Shown: positions 17,250 through 26,176, numbered from the stretch's first letter. The stretch is 64,000 nt of DNA from Porphyromonas sp. oral taxon 275 (GCF_018127745.1 NZ_CP072333.1:2116922-2180921), one strand, 5' to 3'. Notes: generated by a model from the letters alone, not told the origin. Numbers and translations: made by a program.

Positions 17250-17257
17250 CAAAGGTA
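17250..17257 (-). promoter_or_regulatory. Candidate -7 box for corA
   Basis: TACCTTTG on the minus strand lies 300 nt upstream of the corA start. Confidence 0.5.
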
Positions 17258-17478
17258 CGAAAAAGCCCCCAGCCGCCAGCCATCGCCCCCACATGCCGCC
17301 GCACCCAGCATACCACTCTAGAGCTGGGCGCGAATTCCTAAGCCCGCGCGTTTCGCCTAAGGCTCCCGCCGAGGTGGGCAAGTAGCTGCCTCCACCCAGC
17401 CTCCTAAGGGCGCCTGCGCCAGCTCCTGGTATCCCTCCCTAAGGCCACTCAAGACTGTCTGAGCTGAGCCTCAGCGCG

Positions 17479-17563
17479 CTGACCGATATCACTCAGCCGT
17501 CTGACTGACGAGCCTCATGGTGCTGACTGATGGCACTCGCGGGGCTGAGGGATATCGGTCAGG
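17479..17563. repeat. 22-bp GATATCCCTCA repeat array
   Basis: Units start at 17479, 17501, 17523 and 17545, exactly 22 bp apart. The last is the reversed unit CTGAGGGATATCGGTCAGG. Confidence 0.85.
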
Positions 17564-17752
17564 GAGGCGGCCTCTTGCCTCGGGGGGGCGGAGTGCTTGC
17601 GGTAGGCCTTCACACTGGGCTTGGAGGGGCGCTTCGCTGGGGTATAGACGTCCGTTTGGACCGAGCTCCTAGCGCATTGTGGGGTGCGGGGCTATTTAGC
17701 TTAGCCTTATGCTTGGGGAGAGGCGGAGGATGGAGGAGTGCGCGCATTGTCT

Positions 17753-17760
17753 TATCTTTG
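17753..17760 (+). promoter_or_regulatory. Candidate -7 box for the U32 gene
   Basis: TATCTTTG lies 25 nt upstream of the ATG at 17785. Confidence 0.6.
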
Positions 17761-17784
17761 CAGCTCGACTTTCCCACAGACAGA

Positions 17785-19035
17785 ATGAACAGAAACGAAT
17801 ATGAAATCATGGCGCCTGTCGGCAGCTATGAGTCGCTCATGGCGGCCATAGGTGCGGGCGCTGACTCGGTATACTTCGGCATCGAAGGGCTCAATATGCG
17901 CTCCAAGAGCGCCAATAACTTCACCACCGAAGACCTCCACAAGATCGCAGCCATCTGCCGTGAACACGGTGTCAAGAGCTATCTGACGGTCAATACCATT
18001 ATATATGACGAGGACCTGGAGCTCATGCGTCAGATCATCGACGCAGCCAAGGCGGCTCAGGTCTCCAGCATCATCGCCGCCGACGTGGCCCCGATGCTCT
18101 ACGCGCGTAGTATAGGTGTGGAGGTGCATCTCTCCACGCAGCTTAATATCACCAACGTCGAGGCGCTGCGCTTCTACGCACAGTTCGCCGACGTCGTCGT
18201 CCTGGCGCGCGAGCTCAACATGGATCAGGTGGCTGCCATTCACCGTGCCATCATCGAAGAGCCTATCCTAGGGCCTGGGGGCGCACCGATTCGTATCGAG
18301 ATGTTCGCCCACGGCGCGCTCTGCATGGCGGTCTCGGGTAAGTGTTACCTAAGCCTCCACGAGCAGGGCAAGAGCGCCAACCGCGGGAGCTGCTCGCAGA
18401 TCTGCCGGCGCTCCTATGAGGTCAAGGATAAGGAGACGGGCATCGAGCTGGAGGTGGACAACCAGTATATCATGTCCCCCAAGGACCTCAAGACGATCCA
18501 CTTCCTCAACAAGATGCTGGACTCGGGCGTGCGCGTCCTCAAGATCGAGGGACGTGCGCGTGGGCCCGAGTACGTCGACGCCGTGGTGCGCTCCTATCGA
18601 GAGGCGGTGGATGCCTACTGCGCGGGTACCTTCAGCGAGGAGCGCGTAGCCAAGTGGGATGAGCACCTGGGGCAGGTCTTCAACCGCGGCTTCTGGGACG
18701 GCTACTACCTGGGGCAGCGCCTCGGGGAATGGACTTCGTCCTATGGCTCGTCGGCGACGAAGCAGAAGGTCTACGTGGCGAAGACCAATAAGTACTTCTC
18801 CAAGATCGGCGTCGGAGAGTTCGCCGTGGAGAGTGGTGCGATCCAGGTCGGCGATGAGCTGCTGATCACAGGGCCTACGACGGGCCTCGTTCGCTTCACC
18901 GTCGAGGAGCTGCGCGTGGATATGGAGCCCGTCGAGCGTGCCGAGAAAGGGCAGGTCTGCTCCATCGCTGTGCCCGACAAGGTACGCCCTGGGGACCGTG
19001 TCTATATCTTCAGTGACAGGACGGTCAAGCAGTAG
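17785..19035 (+). CDS. U32 peptidase family protein (TrhP/YegQ-like)
   Basis: The start is set at the ATG 17785 (MNRNEYEIMAPVGSYESLMA): the product then begins as U32 proteins do and the promoter box lies just before it. The upstream part of the frame overlaps that promoter and a repeat array. The 416-aa protein has the U32 signature around EMFAHGALCMAVSGKCYLS and further Cys residues in GSCSQICRRSYEV, which could bind an iron-sulfur cluster. Members such as TrhP act in tRNA U34 hydroxylation. The related P. gingivalis PrtC was reported as a collagenase. I favour the tRNA-modification role, but this is inference. Confidence 0.88.
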   Translation: MNRNEYEIMAPVGSYESLMAAIGAGADSVYFGIEGLNMRSKSANNFTTEDLHKIAAICREHGVKSYLTVNTIIYDEDLELMRQIIDAAKAAQVSSIIAADVAPMLYARSIGVEVHLSTQLNITNVEALRFYAQFADVVVLARELNMDQVAAIHRAIIEEPILGPGGAPIRIEMFAHGALCMAVSGKCYLSLHEQGKSANRGSCSQICRRSYEVKDKETGIELEVDNQYIMSPKDLKTIHFLNKMLDSGVRVLKIEGRARGPEYVDAVVRSYREAVDAYCAGTFSEERVAKWDEHLGQVFNRGFWDGYYLGQRLGEWTSSYGSSATKQKVYVAKTNKYFSKIGVGEFAVESGAIQVGDELLITGPTTGLVRFTVEELRVDMEPVERAEKGQVCSIAVPDKVRPGDRVYIFSDRTVKQ

Positions 19036-19074
19036 CAGAGTGAGGGTGAGGGACTCATTTTCCTCAATTTTGTG

Positions 19075-19082
19075 TACTTTTG
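19075..19082 (+). promoter_or_regulatory. Candidate -7 box for the synthase at 19253
   Basis: TACTTTTG resembles TAnnTTTG and lies 170 nt upstream of the start codon, leaving a GC-rich leader with several short hairpins. Confidence 0.4.
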
Positions 19083-19252
19083 TCCGTATTTTATGAAGTG
19101 GCTCCAGCGGGTACGTCCGCTGGCTGCCACACCAAAAGTGATTAACAAAGCACGCGCTGTGCAGCCACCTATGTGTATACGGCTGCCCCGCTGCTAGTCC
19201 GCTGTGCTGCTGGCCCGAGGGCCGTGGCAGCCGGGCTATCCGGATCTATAGA

Positions 19253-20452
19253 ATGAATCTACTAGAGCAGAAACTATCCAGCTATACGGAGCCACAGAAG
19301 GCTCAGGCTGCAGGGATATACCCCTACTTTCGCAAGATAGAGAGCGAGCAGGATACCGAGGTCATCATTGACGGCAAGAAGGTACTTATGTTCGGATCCA
19401 ACTCCTACCTAGGGCTGACGAACCATCCCGAGGTGAAGGCCGCAGCCCGCGAGGCTGTGGAGAAGTACGGGACAGGCTGTGCAGGCAGCCGCTTCCTCAA
19501 TGGGACGCTGGACAGCCATATCGCCCTGGAGAAGCGTCTGGCAGAGTTCGCCGGTAAGGAAGATGCCATCATCTTCTCGACGGGCTTCCAGGTGAACCTC
19601 GGGGTCATCTCCTGTCTCCTCGGTCGTGAGGACTACATCATCTGGGACTCACTGAACCATGCCTCCATCATCGAGGGTATCCGTCTGTCGCCCGCCAAGA
19701 GCCTTCGCTTCAAGCACAACGATATGGCCGCCCTGGAGCGCCGCCTGCAGCAGTGCGACCCCGAGCGTATCAAGCTCATCGTCGTCGACGGTGTCTTCTC
19801 TATGGAGGGTGACCTGTGCAACCTGCCCGAGATCTGCCGCCTGGCGGAGCAGTACAAGGCCTCGGTCATGGTCGATGAAGCCCACGGCTTCGGCGTCATG
19901 GGTGACCACGGTCGTGGCGTATGTAATTACTTCGGCCTGACGGACAAGGTGGACCTCATCATGGGTACCTTCAGTAAGAGCTTCGCTGCTATCGGTGGCT
20001 TCATCGCCGGTAGCAAGACGACGATCAACTACATCCGCCACCACGCCCGCTCCTATATCTTCAGCGCAAGCTGCACGCCTGCTGCGACGGCAGCCGTAGG
20101 CAAGAGCCTGGAGATCATGCTGCGTGAGCCAGAGCGAGTCGAGGCGCTGCAGGAGAAGACGCGCTACTGCCTGGAGAAGTTCCGCAAGCTGGGCTTCGAG
20201 ATCGGGCACACGTCCACACCGATCATCCCCCTCTTCGTGCGCGACAATGAGAAGACCTTCCGCGTGACGGCAGAGCTCTTCCACGAGGGCGTCTTCGTCA
20301 ATCCCGTAGTGGCGCCCGCCGTCGCTCCCGAGGATACGCTGATCCGCTTCTCGCTGATGGCCACGCACACCTACGAGCAGCTCGACACCGCGATCGAGAA
20401 GATCACGGCCGTCTTCCGCCGCCTCGATATCCCCCTTCACCCACAGGCCTAG
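19253..20452 (+). CDS. spt: Alpha-oxoamine synthase, probable serine palmitoyltransferase
   Basis: This 399-aa PLP enzyme belongs to the class II aminotransferase fold. The PLP lysine is K242 in GTFSKSFAAIGGF; other motifs are FGSNSYLGLTNHPEV, DSLNHASIIEG and MVDEAHGFGVMGDHG. The family joins an amino acid to an acyl-CoA with loss of CO2. In Porphyromonas and Bacteroides a protein of this length and type makes 3-ketodihydrosphingosine for sphingolipids. KBL (glycine + acetyl-CoA) and BioF are the alternatives. The short N-terminal extension 'EQKLSSYTEPQKAQAAG' is in keeping with bacterial SPT. It is a single gene closed by a strong terminator. Confidence 0.82.
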   Translation: MNLLEQKLSSYTEPQKAQAAGIYPYFRKIESEQDTEVIIDGKKVLMFGSNSYLGLTNHPEVKAAAREAVEKYGTGCAGSRFLNGTLDSHIALEKRLAEFAGKEDAIIFSTGFQVNLGVISCLLGREDYIIWDSLNHASIIEGIRLSPAKSLRFKHNDMAALERRLQQCDPERIKLIVVDGVFSMEGDLCNLPEICRLAEQYKASVMVDEAHGFGVMGDHGRGVCNYFGLTDKVDLIMGTFSKSFAAIGGFIAGSKTTINYIRHHARSYIFSASCTPAATAAVGKSLEIMLREPERVEALQEKTRYCLEKFRKLGFEIGHTSTPIIPLFVRDNEKTFRVTAELFHEGVFVNPVVAPAVAPEDTLIRFSLMATHTYEQLDTAIEKITAVFRRLDIPLHPQA

Positions 20453-20495
20453 AGGCAAGGCTCGCCCGAGCTTAGCCAAGGCCTAGAGGCTCCTT

Positions 20496-20543
20496 AGCCC
20501 GAGTACTCCCCACTGTCACAGGAGGGAGTACTCGGGCTTTTAT
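20496..20543 (+). terminator. Terminator after spt
   Basis: AGCCCGAGTACTCCC (20496-20510) pairs perfectly with 20524-20538 and is followed by TTTTA. Confidence 0.85.
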
Positions 20544-20544
20544 C

Positions 20545-20552
20545 TATCTTTG
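20545..20552 (+). promoter_or_regulatory. Candidate -7 box for the ecotin-like lipoprotein
   Basis: TATCTTTG directly follows the spt terminator and lies 32 nt before the ATG at 20584. Confidence 0.6.
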
Positions 20553-20583
20553 CCCTACCCAATCGATTGATCACCGCTAGACT

Positions 20584-21528
20584 ATGGACTATAGATCACA
20601 GCCGTTCGTGCTGACGCTGATGGTGCTCCTACTCGTCGTGGCGGGCAGCTGCCGCACGACTCGCGAGGGGCAGGAGGATAAGCTCGACTCCATCCCCGAG
20701 CAGGAGCTTCGCTATGACGAGCCTAAGGCCACGCTGCCCGAAGGTATGCACCTGGTGCGCCTGCGTGAGCTCTCGCCCAAGGACGACTACCGCCTCGAGC
20801 TCATCCCACTGGTGCGCAACGAGCATCCCGAAGGCCTCTACCGCCTCGAGGGGCGCCTCGTCTCTAGCGACCCCTGGCAGGGGATCAATCACTACAGCTA
20901 CGAGGGTGCCAGCCAGCCGACCTCGTGCGCGCTGCGCCCCAATGCCCCCGAGACCTTCCGCCGCTATGCCCTGGGCGAACCGCTTCTGCTGCCCCTCTTG
21001 GGCAACCAGCAGCTCGTCCTCCAGCCCCGTGATTCCGTCGCCATAGGCCTCCGATACTGGAAGGCCGTCGGTGCCGTCACGGATCTGAAGCCCTCGACCG
21101 AACTCGAGCGCCGCGCCCCTAAGGAGGGCTACCGCGCCTATGAGTTCACCGCCCCGCGGCCCCGCCATGAGGACGACCCCGAGGAGTACTATATCGAGCT
21201 CATCCCGAGCAAGCGTATGAAGGTGGACTGCAACATCCATCTGCTGCGCGGACGCTTCGAGCTGGAGCGCGACGGCACGCCCGATCACCTCAGCTATACC
21301 TTCCTCTCCGATGGGTCGACGATGTCCACGCGCATGGGCTGCCCCGACGGCTCGCTCACCGAGAAGCTCATCCGGCATACGGGCCTCATCGTACTGCGCT
21401 GGGCGGGCAGTGGCTTGCAGATCTACGTGCCCGAGGGCTTCGTCATGCGCTACCGCCTCTACCGACCCGATGGGCAGCTGAGCCCCGTCACGCCGCTGCC
21501 TAAGTCGAAGCCGCAGCCCAAGCACTAG
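20584..21528 (+). CDS. Lipoprotein with two ecotin-like domains (predicted serine protease inhibitor)
   Basis: This 314-aa protein has a lipoprotein signal peptide (lipobox AGSC, Cys23). The C-terminal half (about 185-305) follows E. coli ecotin closely: 'ELIPSKRMKVDCNIHLLRG', 'STRMGCPDG' and 'GFVMRYRLYRP' match ecotin 'VDCNLHRLGG', 'STMMACPDG' and 'VDVKYRVWK'. The disulfide pair is kept as Cys216 and Cys253, with the same spacing (37) as ecotin Cys50-Cys87. The reactive-site P1 position, Met84 in ecotin, is Arg250. The N-terminal half (about 60-165) repeats the pattern in degraded form (YRLELIPLVRN...LVLQPRDSVAIGLRYWKAV) and lacks the paired cysteines. Ecotin protects bacteria from host serine proteases. 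A surface or periplasmic inhibitor role is inferred. It lies 51 nt before the sulfatase-like gene. Confidence 0.78.
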   Translation: MDYRSQPFVLTLMVLLLVVAGSCRTTREGQEDKLDSIPEQELRYDEPKATLPEGMHLVRLRELSPKDDYRLELIPLVRNEHPEGLYRLEGRLVSSDPWQGINHYSYEGASQPTSCALRPNAPETFRRYALGEPLLLPLLGNQQLVLQPRDSVAIGLRYWKAVGAVTDLKPSTELERRAPKEGYRAYEFTAPRPRHEDDPEEYYIELIPSKRMKVDCNIHLLRGRFELERDGTPDHLSYTFLSDGSTMSTRMGCPDGSLTEKLIRHTGLIVLRWAGSGLQIYVPEGFVMRYRLYRPDGQLSPVTPLPKSKPQPKH

Positions 21529-21579
21529 CCCCAGTCCCTCGCGCGCCGCCGAGGCGCCCGCTTCCCTATCCCCGCTGCC

Positions 21580-23430
21580 ATGCCTCATCGCCTGCTGTAC
21601 CGCATCCCCCCACGCCTTCGCTATCTCCTCTGCCTCAGTAGTGTGCTGCTCGGGCTCTTCGCGCTGGCGAAGCTCGCCTTCCTCCTCTACACCCGTCCCC
21701 CCGCTTCCTCCCTATCGCTCGCCGCGGTGGGACAAGTGCTCGTGCACGGCTTCAGCCTCGATCTGGCGGTGCTGGGCTACCTGCTGGTGCTCCCGCTGCT
21801 GCTGGTGGCGGGCTCGCTGCTGAGGCCTGAGGTGGCGGCTAGGCGCCTGCTGCGTCCCTATCACCTCTTCCTGGCGCTTCTCCTCCCACTGATCCTCCTC
21901 GTCGACGCGGGGCTCTACCCCTACTGGGGCTTCAAGCTCGACGCGACGATCTTCCAGTACCTCGATCACCCTGCTGCTGCCGCGGCGAGCGTCTCGCTGG
22001 GCTTCATCCTCGCGGCGCTGCTCCTGTACCTCGCCCTAGCGCTGGGGCTGTACTGGATGCTCCAGCGCTGCAGTGCGGAGCGCTGGCTGCGGGGGCGGCG
22101 CCCAGTGCTTGCAGCCCTCGGCTACCTACTGCTCCTCGCTCCCTCCTTCGTAGCGATACGCGGGGGGCTGGGCAAGTCTACGAGCAATGTAGGCCAAGTC
22201 TACTTCAGCCAAGATCCGTGGCTCAACCACGCCGCCGTCAATCCCGTCTTTAGCTTCGTCTCCTCGCTGGCGCATGTCGAGGATCTCGATGCCGAGTACA
22301 ATGCCTTCGGCGAAGAGGAGCGCGCACGGCTCGTGGCGGGGCTCTATCCTGCGGCGGATGACCCGCTCACCGATACGCTCCTGCGCGTGCAGCGCCCCAA
22401 TGTGCTGCTGATTATTATGGAGAGCTTCGGTGCGCGCTTCGTCGGGAGCTTCGGGGGGGACGCCGCCGTCTCGCCGCAGCTCGACCGTCTGGCGCGTGAG
22501 GGCGTACGCTTCGAGCGCTGCTATGCCAATAGCTACCGCACCGACCGCGGTACGGTCTGCCTGCTCAGTGGCTACCCGAGCTTCCCCCGCCACTCGGTGA
22601 TGAAGATGCCCGCCCAGCTGCGTAGCCTCTCGGGGATCGCGGCGGAGCTGCAGCGCGTCGGCTATACGACGGACTTCGTCTACGGCGGGGATGCCAACTT
22701 CACCAATACCAAGGGCTACCTCCTCGGATCGGGCTACCAGCGTGTGACGGACGTCACGGGGCTCTCCAGCTCGCTCCCGCGCAATAGCTGGGGCGTACAT
22801 GACGAGGCGACCCTCGACTATGTCTACCAGCAGATCATCTCCCGCCCGAAGGGCAAGCCCTGGCATATCGGCCTGCTGACCCTAAGCAGCCATGAGCCCT
22901 GGGACGTGCCCTATCAGCGCCTCGAGGGCAAGGAGCGCAATGCCTTCGCCTACCTGGATGCCCAGCTGGGGCGCTTCGTTGACCGCCTCAGGCAGCGCCC
23001 CGAGTGGCAAGACCTGCTCATCATCTGCGTCGCCGACCACGGCTACCACCGAGCCGAGGATGCGGGTTCGCGCCACGGCCTCGCCACCCACCACATCCCC
23101 ATGCTCTGGCTGGGCGGAGCGCTACGCGGCCCTCGGAGTTTCGACCAACTGATGACGCAGACCGATCTGGCGGCCACGCTGCTGGCGCAGCTGGGCCTCA
23201 GCGCCGAGCGCTTTGCCTTCAGCCGCAATGTGCTGGGGACAAGCTATCGCTATCCCTTCGCCTACTATACCTTCAATGACGGCTTCGCCTATATCGACAG
23301 TACGGGCTACTCGGTGGTGGACAACGCCACTGGGCAGTGCATCGAGGAGGCGGGCGCGGGAGCCGAACTGCGGCGTGCCCGCGGCCGTGCTTTGCTCCAG
23401 ACGAGTTATGACGATCTAGCCCGCCGCTAA
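21580..23430 (+). CDS. Membrane-anchored sulfatase/LTA-synthase-like phosphotransferase
   Basis: This 616-aa protein has about five N-terminal TM helices (within residues 15-190) followed by a periplasmic alkaline-phosphatase-fold domain. Motifs: NVLLIIMESFGARFVGSFGG (metal-binding Glu), catalytic Thr321 in NSYRTDRGTVCLLSGYPS, and the distal metal site CVADHGYHR and RHGLATHHIPMLWLG. A Thr nucleophile and this topology are typical of lipoteichoic-acid-synthase-like phosphoglycerol or phosphoethanolamine transferases rather than secreted sulfatases. In a Gram-negative it may modify lipids or glycans of the envelope. It follows the ecotin-like lipoprotein and is probably in its operon. Confidence 0.85.
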   Translation: MPHRLLYRIPPRLRYLLCLSSVLLGLFALAKLAFLLYTRPPASSLSLAAVGQVLVHGFSLDLAVLGYLLVLPLLLVAGSLLRPEVAARRLLRPYHLFLALLLPLILLVDAGLYPYWGFKLDATIFQYLDHPAAAAASVSLGFILAALLLYLALALGLYWMLQRCSAERWLRGRRPVLAALGYLLLLAPSFVAIRGGLGKSTSNVGQVYFSQDPWLNHAAVNPVFSFVSSLAHVEDLDAEYNAFGEEERARLVAGLYPAADDPLTDTLLRVQRPNVLLIIMESFGARFVGSFGGDAAVSPQLDRLAREGVRFERCYANSYRTDRGTVCLLSGYPSFPRHSVMKMPAQLRSLSGIAAELQRVGYTTDFVYGGDANFTNTKGYLLGSGYQRVTDVTGLSSSLPRNSWGVHDEATLDYVYQQIISRPKGKPWHIGLLTLSSHEPWDVPYQRLEGKERNAFAYLDAQLGRFVDRLRQRPEWQDLLIICVADHGYHRAEDAGSRHGLATHHIPMLWLGGALRGPRSFDQLMTQTDLAATLLAQLGLSAERFAFSRNVLGTSYRYPFAYYTFNDGFAYIDSTGYSVVDNATGQCIEEAGAGAELRRARGRALLQTSYDDLARR

Positions 23431-23539
23431 GGCCGCCCCTTTTCCCCTCCTCATCGTTTAGCGTCCTACAAGGGCGGATACCTCCAGTACAAGCAAGGGG
23501 GCGTCGCAGCACTAGGCTACGACGCTCCCTTTCGTTTGG

Positions 23540-24300
23540 AGGGTCGCCCCTGTAGGGCTCTTGGTTCTTATTCGCTCTGCTCCCCAGGGTTTGGTCGCCC
23601 TTGCAGGGCTCTTTGTTTTTTTATTCTCTCCGCTACCCAGGGTTTGGTCGCCCTTGCAGGGCTACGCACCCTGGGCTTTGGAGGGATCGCCCCTATAGGG
23701 GCTTTGCTCCCTTGTCTACAGGCTGGAAGGAAGCAAGGCGGGAGTACATCCCCAGCCGCGCTTGGGAGAAAGGTTTAACGGCTGTGCCAGTTGGGGTGCG
23801 AGGCAGCTCGTACGCTCCCCGAATATGCTTTATCGTGCTACAGCTCGCCGCTCCGCTAGGAGGGTCGCCCTTGTAGGGCTCTTTGTTTTTTTATTCCCTC
23901 CGCTACCCAGGGTTTGGTCGCCCTTGCAGGGCTACGCACCCTGGGCTTTGGAGGGATCGCCCCTATAGGGGCTTTGCTCCCTTGTCTACAAGCTGGGTAG
24001 AAGCACGGTAGGAGTACATCCCCAACCGCTCTTGGAAGAAAGGCTTAACGGCTGCCAGTTGGAAGGAAGCAAGGCGGGAGTACCTCCCCAACCGCGCTTG
24101 GAAGAAAGGCTTAACGGCTGCCAGCTGGAAGGAAGCAAGGCGGGAGTACCTCCCCAACCGCGCTTGGAAGAAAGGTTTAACGGCTGTGCCAGCCCCAGCG
24201 GGGCGACCCAGTCAAAGCCCAGGGTGCGTAGCCCTGCAAGGGCGACCAAACCCTGGGTAGCAGAGCGAATAAGAACCAAGAGCCCTACAGGGGCGACCCT
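23540..24300. mobile_element. MITE-like element A with 71-bp terminal inverted repeats
   Basis: The left end 23540-23610 is the reverse complement of 24230-24300 with a single mismatch in 71 bp. Inside, a block starting at 23601 (GCAGGGCTCTTTG...) recurs at about 23871, a 270-bp spacing, for over 100 bp. Three 66-bp tandem copies (AACGGCTG recurs at 24047, 24113 and 24179) follow, with another copy of the unit near 23720-23785. The element contains the hairpin word CCCAGGGTTTGGTCGCCC...CACCCTGGG several times. No transposase is encoded and no target duplication is obvious. The architecture (TIRs plus minisatellite) resembles the BrickBuilt MITEs of P. gingivalis. Confidence 0.75.
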
Positions 24301-24339
24301 TATCATAGATGGGGCTAAGGCTGCTACGTAGGGGAGGGG

Positions 24340-24452
24340 GCGTGAGGAATATCGGTGGCTGAGCCTGAGAGATATCAGTCAGCGCGCTGAGGGACGACCA
24401 TGGCGGACGTGAGGGATATCGGTGACGGTGGCTGAGGGATATCCCTCAGCGG
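24340..24452. repeat. 22-bp GATATCCCTCA repeat array
   Basis: Degenerate units include a perfect 20-bp palindrome at 24431-24450 (GCTGAGGGATATCCCTCAGC). Confidence 0.7.
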
Positions 24453-24518
24453 GGCGGGGTAAGACGGTCGCGCTTCGTGCGCCTTACCCTTCGGCTCGCT
24501 CCGTCTCGCTTCAAGCAA

Positions 24519-24559
24519 GACGCGCGCCCGCAGACCTCCGTGGTCTACGGGCGCGCGTC
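24519..24559 (-). terminator. Terminator of the susCD operon
   Basis: GACGCGCGCCCGCAGACC (24519-24536) pairs with 24542-24559 with one mismatch; an outer CAAGC/GCTTG pair extends the stem. It lies 68 nt past the susD stop. Confidence 0.65.
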
Positions 24560-24626
24560 GCTTGGTCGGGGGCTGTCTCTGACGTCTCGCCTCAGCGTGG
24601 AGGCAGGCGGAGGAAGCCGCTAGGGC

Positions 24627-26135
24627 CTACTGGCGGGCCTTGGTGTTATTGGAGAGCTCGGACTGGGGAATAGACAGCGTCAGGCGAGGATCCGTATAGG
24701 GGATGGTCTGGTTGGTGAGCTGTGCCGAGCGCGTCGTACGGATCTGATTCTTCTGGAAGCGCTTGAGTACCTGCAGTGCGAAGCCCTCACCCCAGAGCTC
24801 GATACGCCACTGGTAGTAGATCTCGTCGAGGAGCTGCGCATCCGTCAGCTGGTCGATATGATCCTCTGCGGCGGCCAGCTTCGCGGGCTCGGTGCGCTCC
24901 TTGAGCAGCGCCTTGAGGACGGTCTTCGCAGCGCTCGCATCGCCCTTGCGCGCAGCGGCCTCGCTGGCGATGAGGTAGAGCTCGGCCGTGCGCATGAAGA
25001 TGATGTCATTGAGCCACTGACGGTCTGCACCGAGCTTGGGCTTGGTCGTGGAGTAGAACTTACCCGTAGGGTAGCCGCGATTGTCGAACCACTTGGCACG
25101 TACGTCGTAGCTGGGGATCTGCTCCTGCAGCAGCTGGTTGATCACCTTGGCATCCCCTGCCCAGGCGTAGCTGTAGGTGTAGATGTCCATGTGCCCCCAG
25201 AAGCTCTGTAGGCCGCCCGTCGTCTCCTTGGTGATGTCCACGCCCCAGATGAACTCTGAGGTATTGACGTCGCGGAAGCCCGTAGCATCGATCTCGGAGG
25301 CGGGGATCAAGGGGTACTGACCCGCGTCGATGACCTTCTTGGCCTCGTCGTAGGCCTCCTGGTAGCGCCCTAGGTCGAGGTAGGCGCGGGCGAGGAAGCC
25401 CGTGGCGACCGTGCCGTCGACCTTGGACTTATTGCTACGCGCGGGGTCGCCCGCCTCCTGGAGGGCCTTGCGACCAGCCACGAGATCCTCGAGGATGAGG
25501 GTGTAGACCTCCTCGAGCGTCGCCAGGCCACTGGCGGCATCGAGGCTGCGCTCGAGGGTGTAGAGCGGCAGCACGCGCTGGCTCTTGGTCGTGGCGCTGT
25601 AGGGCTGGGCGTAGACGTGGGCGAGGTTGAGCAGCGCTGCGGCACGGAGTACCTTAGCCTGCCCCCAGGCCGCCTTGTTGGCCTTGCTGATGGTGCTGGA
25701 GAGCTCCTTGTCCGAGCCGAGGCCCTGGAAGAAGCTGTTGGCCGCGCGTACGGTACGGTAGCTGAAGTTCCAGATCTGGGAGTTGGTGTTGCTGTTGGTC
25801 GTATTGATCTGCAGCGAGGCCGCGTCCTTGAACCACCCACGGCTCGTGGTCGGCATCTCCATATCCCCCGAGAGGAGGTCTGTGTTGATGTCGAGAGCCT
25901 TCTGGGCGAAGTCGTTGTGGTCTCCGTCCTGCGACTGGTTGGGCTCGTAGAAGGTAGCGATGACGGCATTGAGGTAGCCGACACCCACCTGGTCATTCCA
26001 CTCCGCAGCCTTCTGGATCTGCCCAGGGGAGAAGATCTGCGAGGGCTCCTTCTCGAGGAAACCCTTGCCGCAGGAGCTCAGGAGGCTAGCGCCGAGGGCT
26101 AGCAGTACGAGGCTATTCTTAGTCTTCTTGGTCAT
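24627..26135 (-). CDS. SusD/RagB-family nutrient-binding surface lipoprotein
   Basis: This 502-aa protein has a lipoprotein signal (LLSSCGKGFLEKEP, Cys22) and the SusD start 'FLEKEPSQIFSPGQI'. The helical TPR-like core follows (ALLNLAHVYAQPYS; AYLDLGRYQEAYDEAKKVID), and the C-terminal SusD region has 'RTAELYLIASEAAARKG' and 'WRIELWGEGFALQVLKRF'. It would form a lid on the SusC partner encoded 41 nt upstream and bind the ligand, a glycan or peptide. Substrate cannot be told from the sequence; no enzyme gene is linked. Confidence 0.92.
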   Translation of the reverse strand: MTKKTKNSLVLLALGASLLSSCGKGFLEKEPSQIFSPGQIQKAAEWNDQVGVGYLNAVIATFYEPNQSQDGDHNDFAQKALDINTDLLSGDMEMPTTSRGWFKDAASLQINTTNSNTNSQIWNFSYRTVRAANSFFQGLGSDKELSSTISKANKAAWGQAKVLRAAALLNLAHVYAQPYSATTKSQRVLPLYTLERSLDAASGLATLEEVYTLILEDLVAGRKALQEAGDPARSNKSKVDGTVATGFLARAYLDLGRYQEAYDEAKKVIDAGQYPLIPASEIDATGFRDVNTSEFIWGVDITKETTGGLQSFWGHMDIYTYSYAWAGDAKVINQLLQEQIPSYDVRAKWFDNRGYPTGKFYSTTKPKLGADRQWLNDIIFMRTAELYLIASEAAARKGDASAAKTVLKALLKERTEPAKLAAAEDHIDQLTDAQLLDEIYYQWRIELWGEGFALQVLKRFQKNQIRTTRSAQLTNQTIPYTDPRLTLSIPQSELSNNTKARQ

Positions 26136-26176
26136 AGTCTGTTGTCTTCATTAGTCGGTGAGACCTAGTGTCGAGC

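Larger units (their letters stand above)
16951..17784. other. Divergent gap between corA and the U32 gene
   Basis: The stretch contains the corA leader and promoter (to 17257), the 22-bp array at 17479-17563, and the promoter of the U32 gene at 17753. The rightward frame open from 17530 is treated as an upstream extension of the U32 frame, not as coding. Confidence 0.55.
23431..24626. other. Non-coding gap with a repeat element
   Basis: The stretch is occupied by an inverted-repeat-bounded element (23540-24300), a 22-bp repeat array (24340-24452) and the terminator of the leftward susD (24519-24559). Open frames here reflect repeat units, not proteins. Confidence 0.7.

Noticed and set aside
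17530..17784. N-terminal extension of the U32 protein
   Set aside because: It overlaps a 22-bp repeat array and the TATCTTTG promoter box; the family starts at the internal MNRNEYEIMAPVG.
24032..24331. 99-codon frame with 22-residue repeats
   Set aside because: It is the 66-bp minisatellite read in frame, running through the terminal inverted repeat; no sign of a gene.
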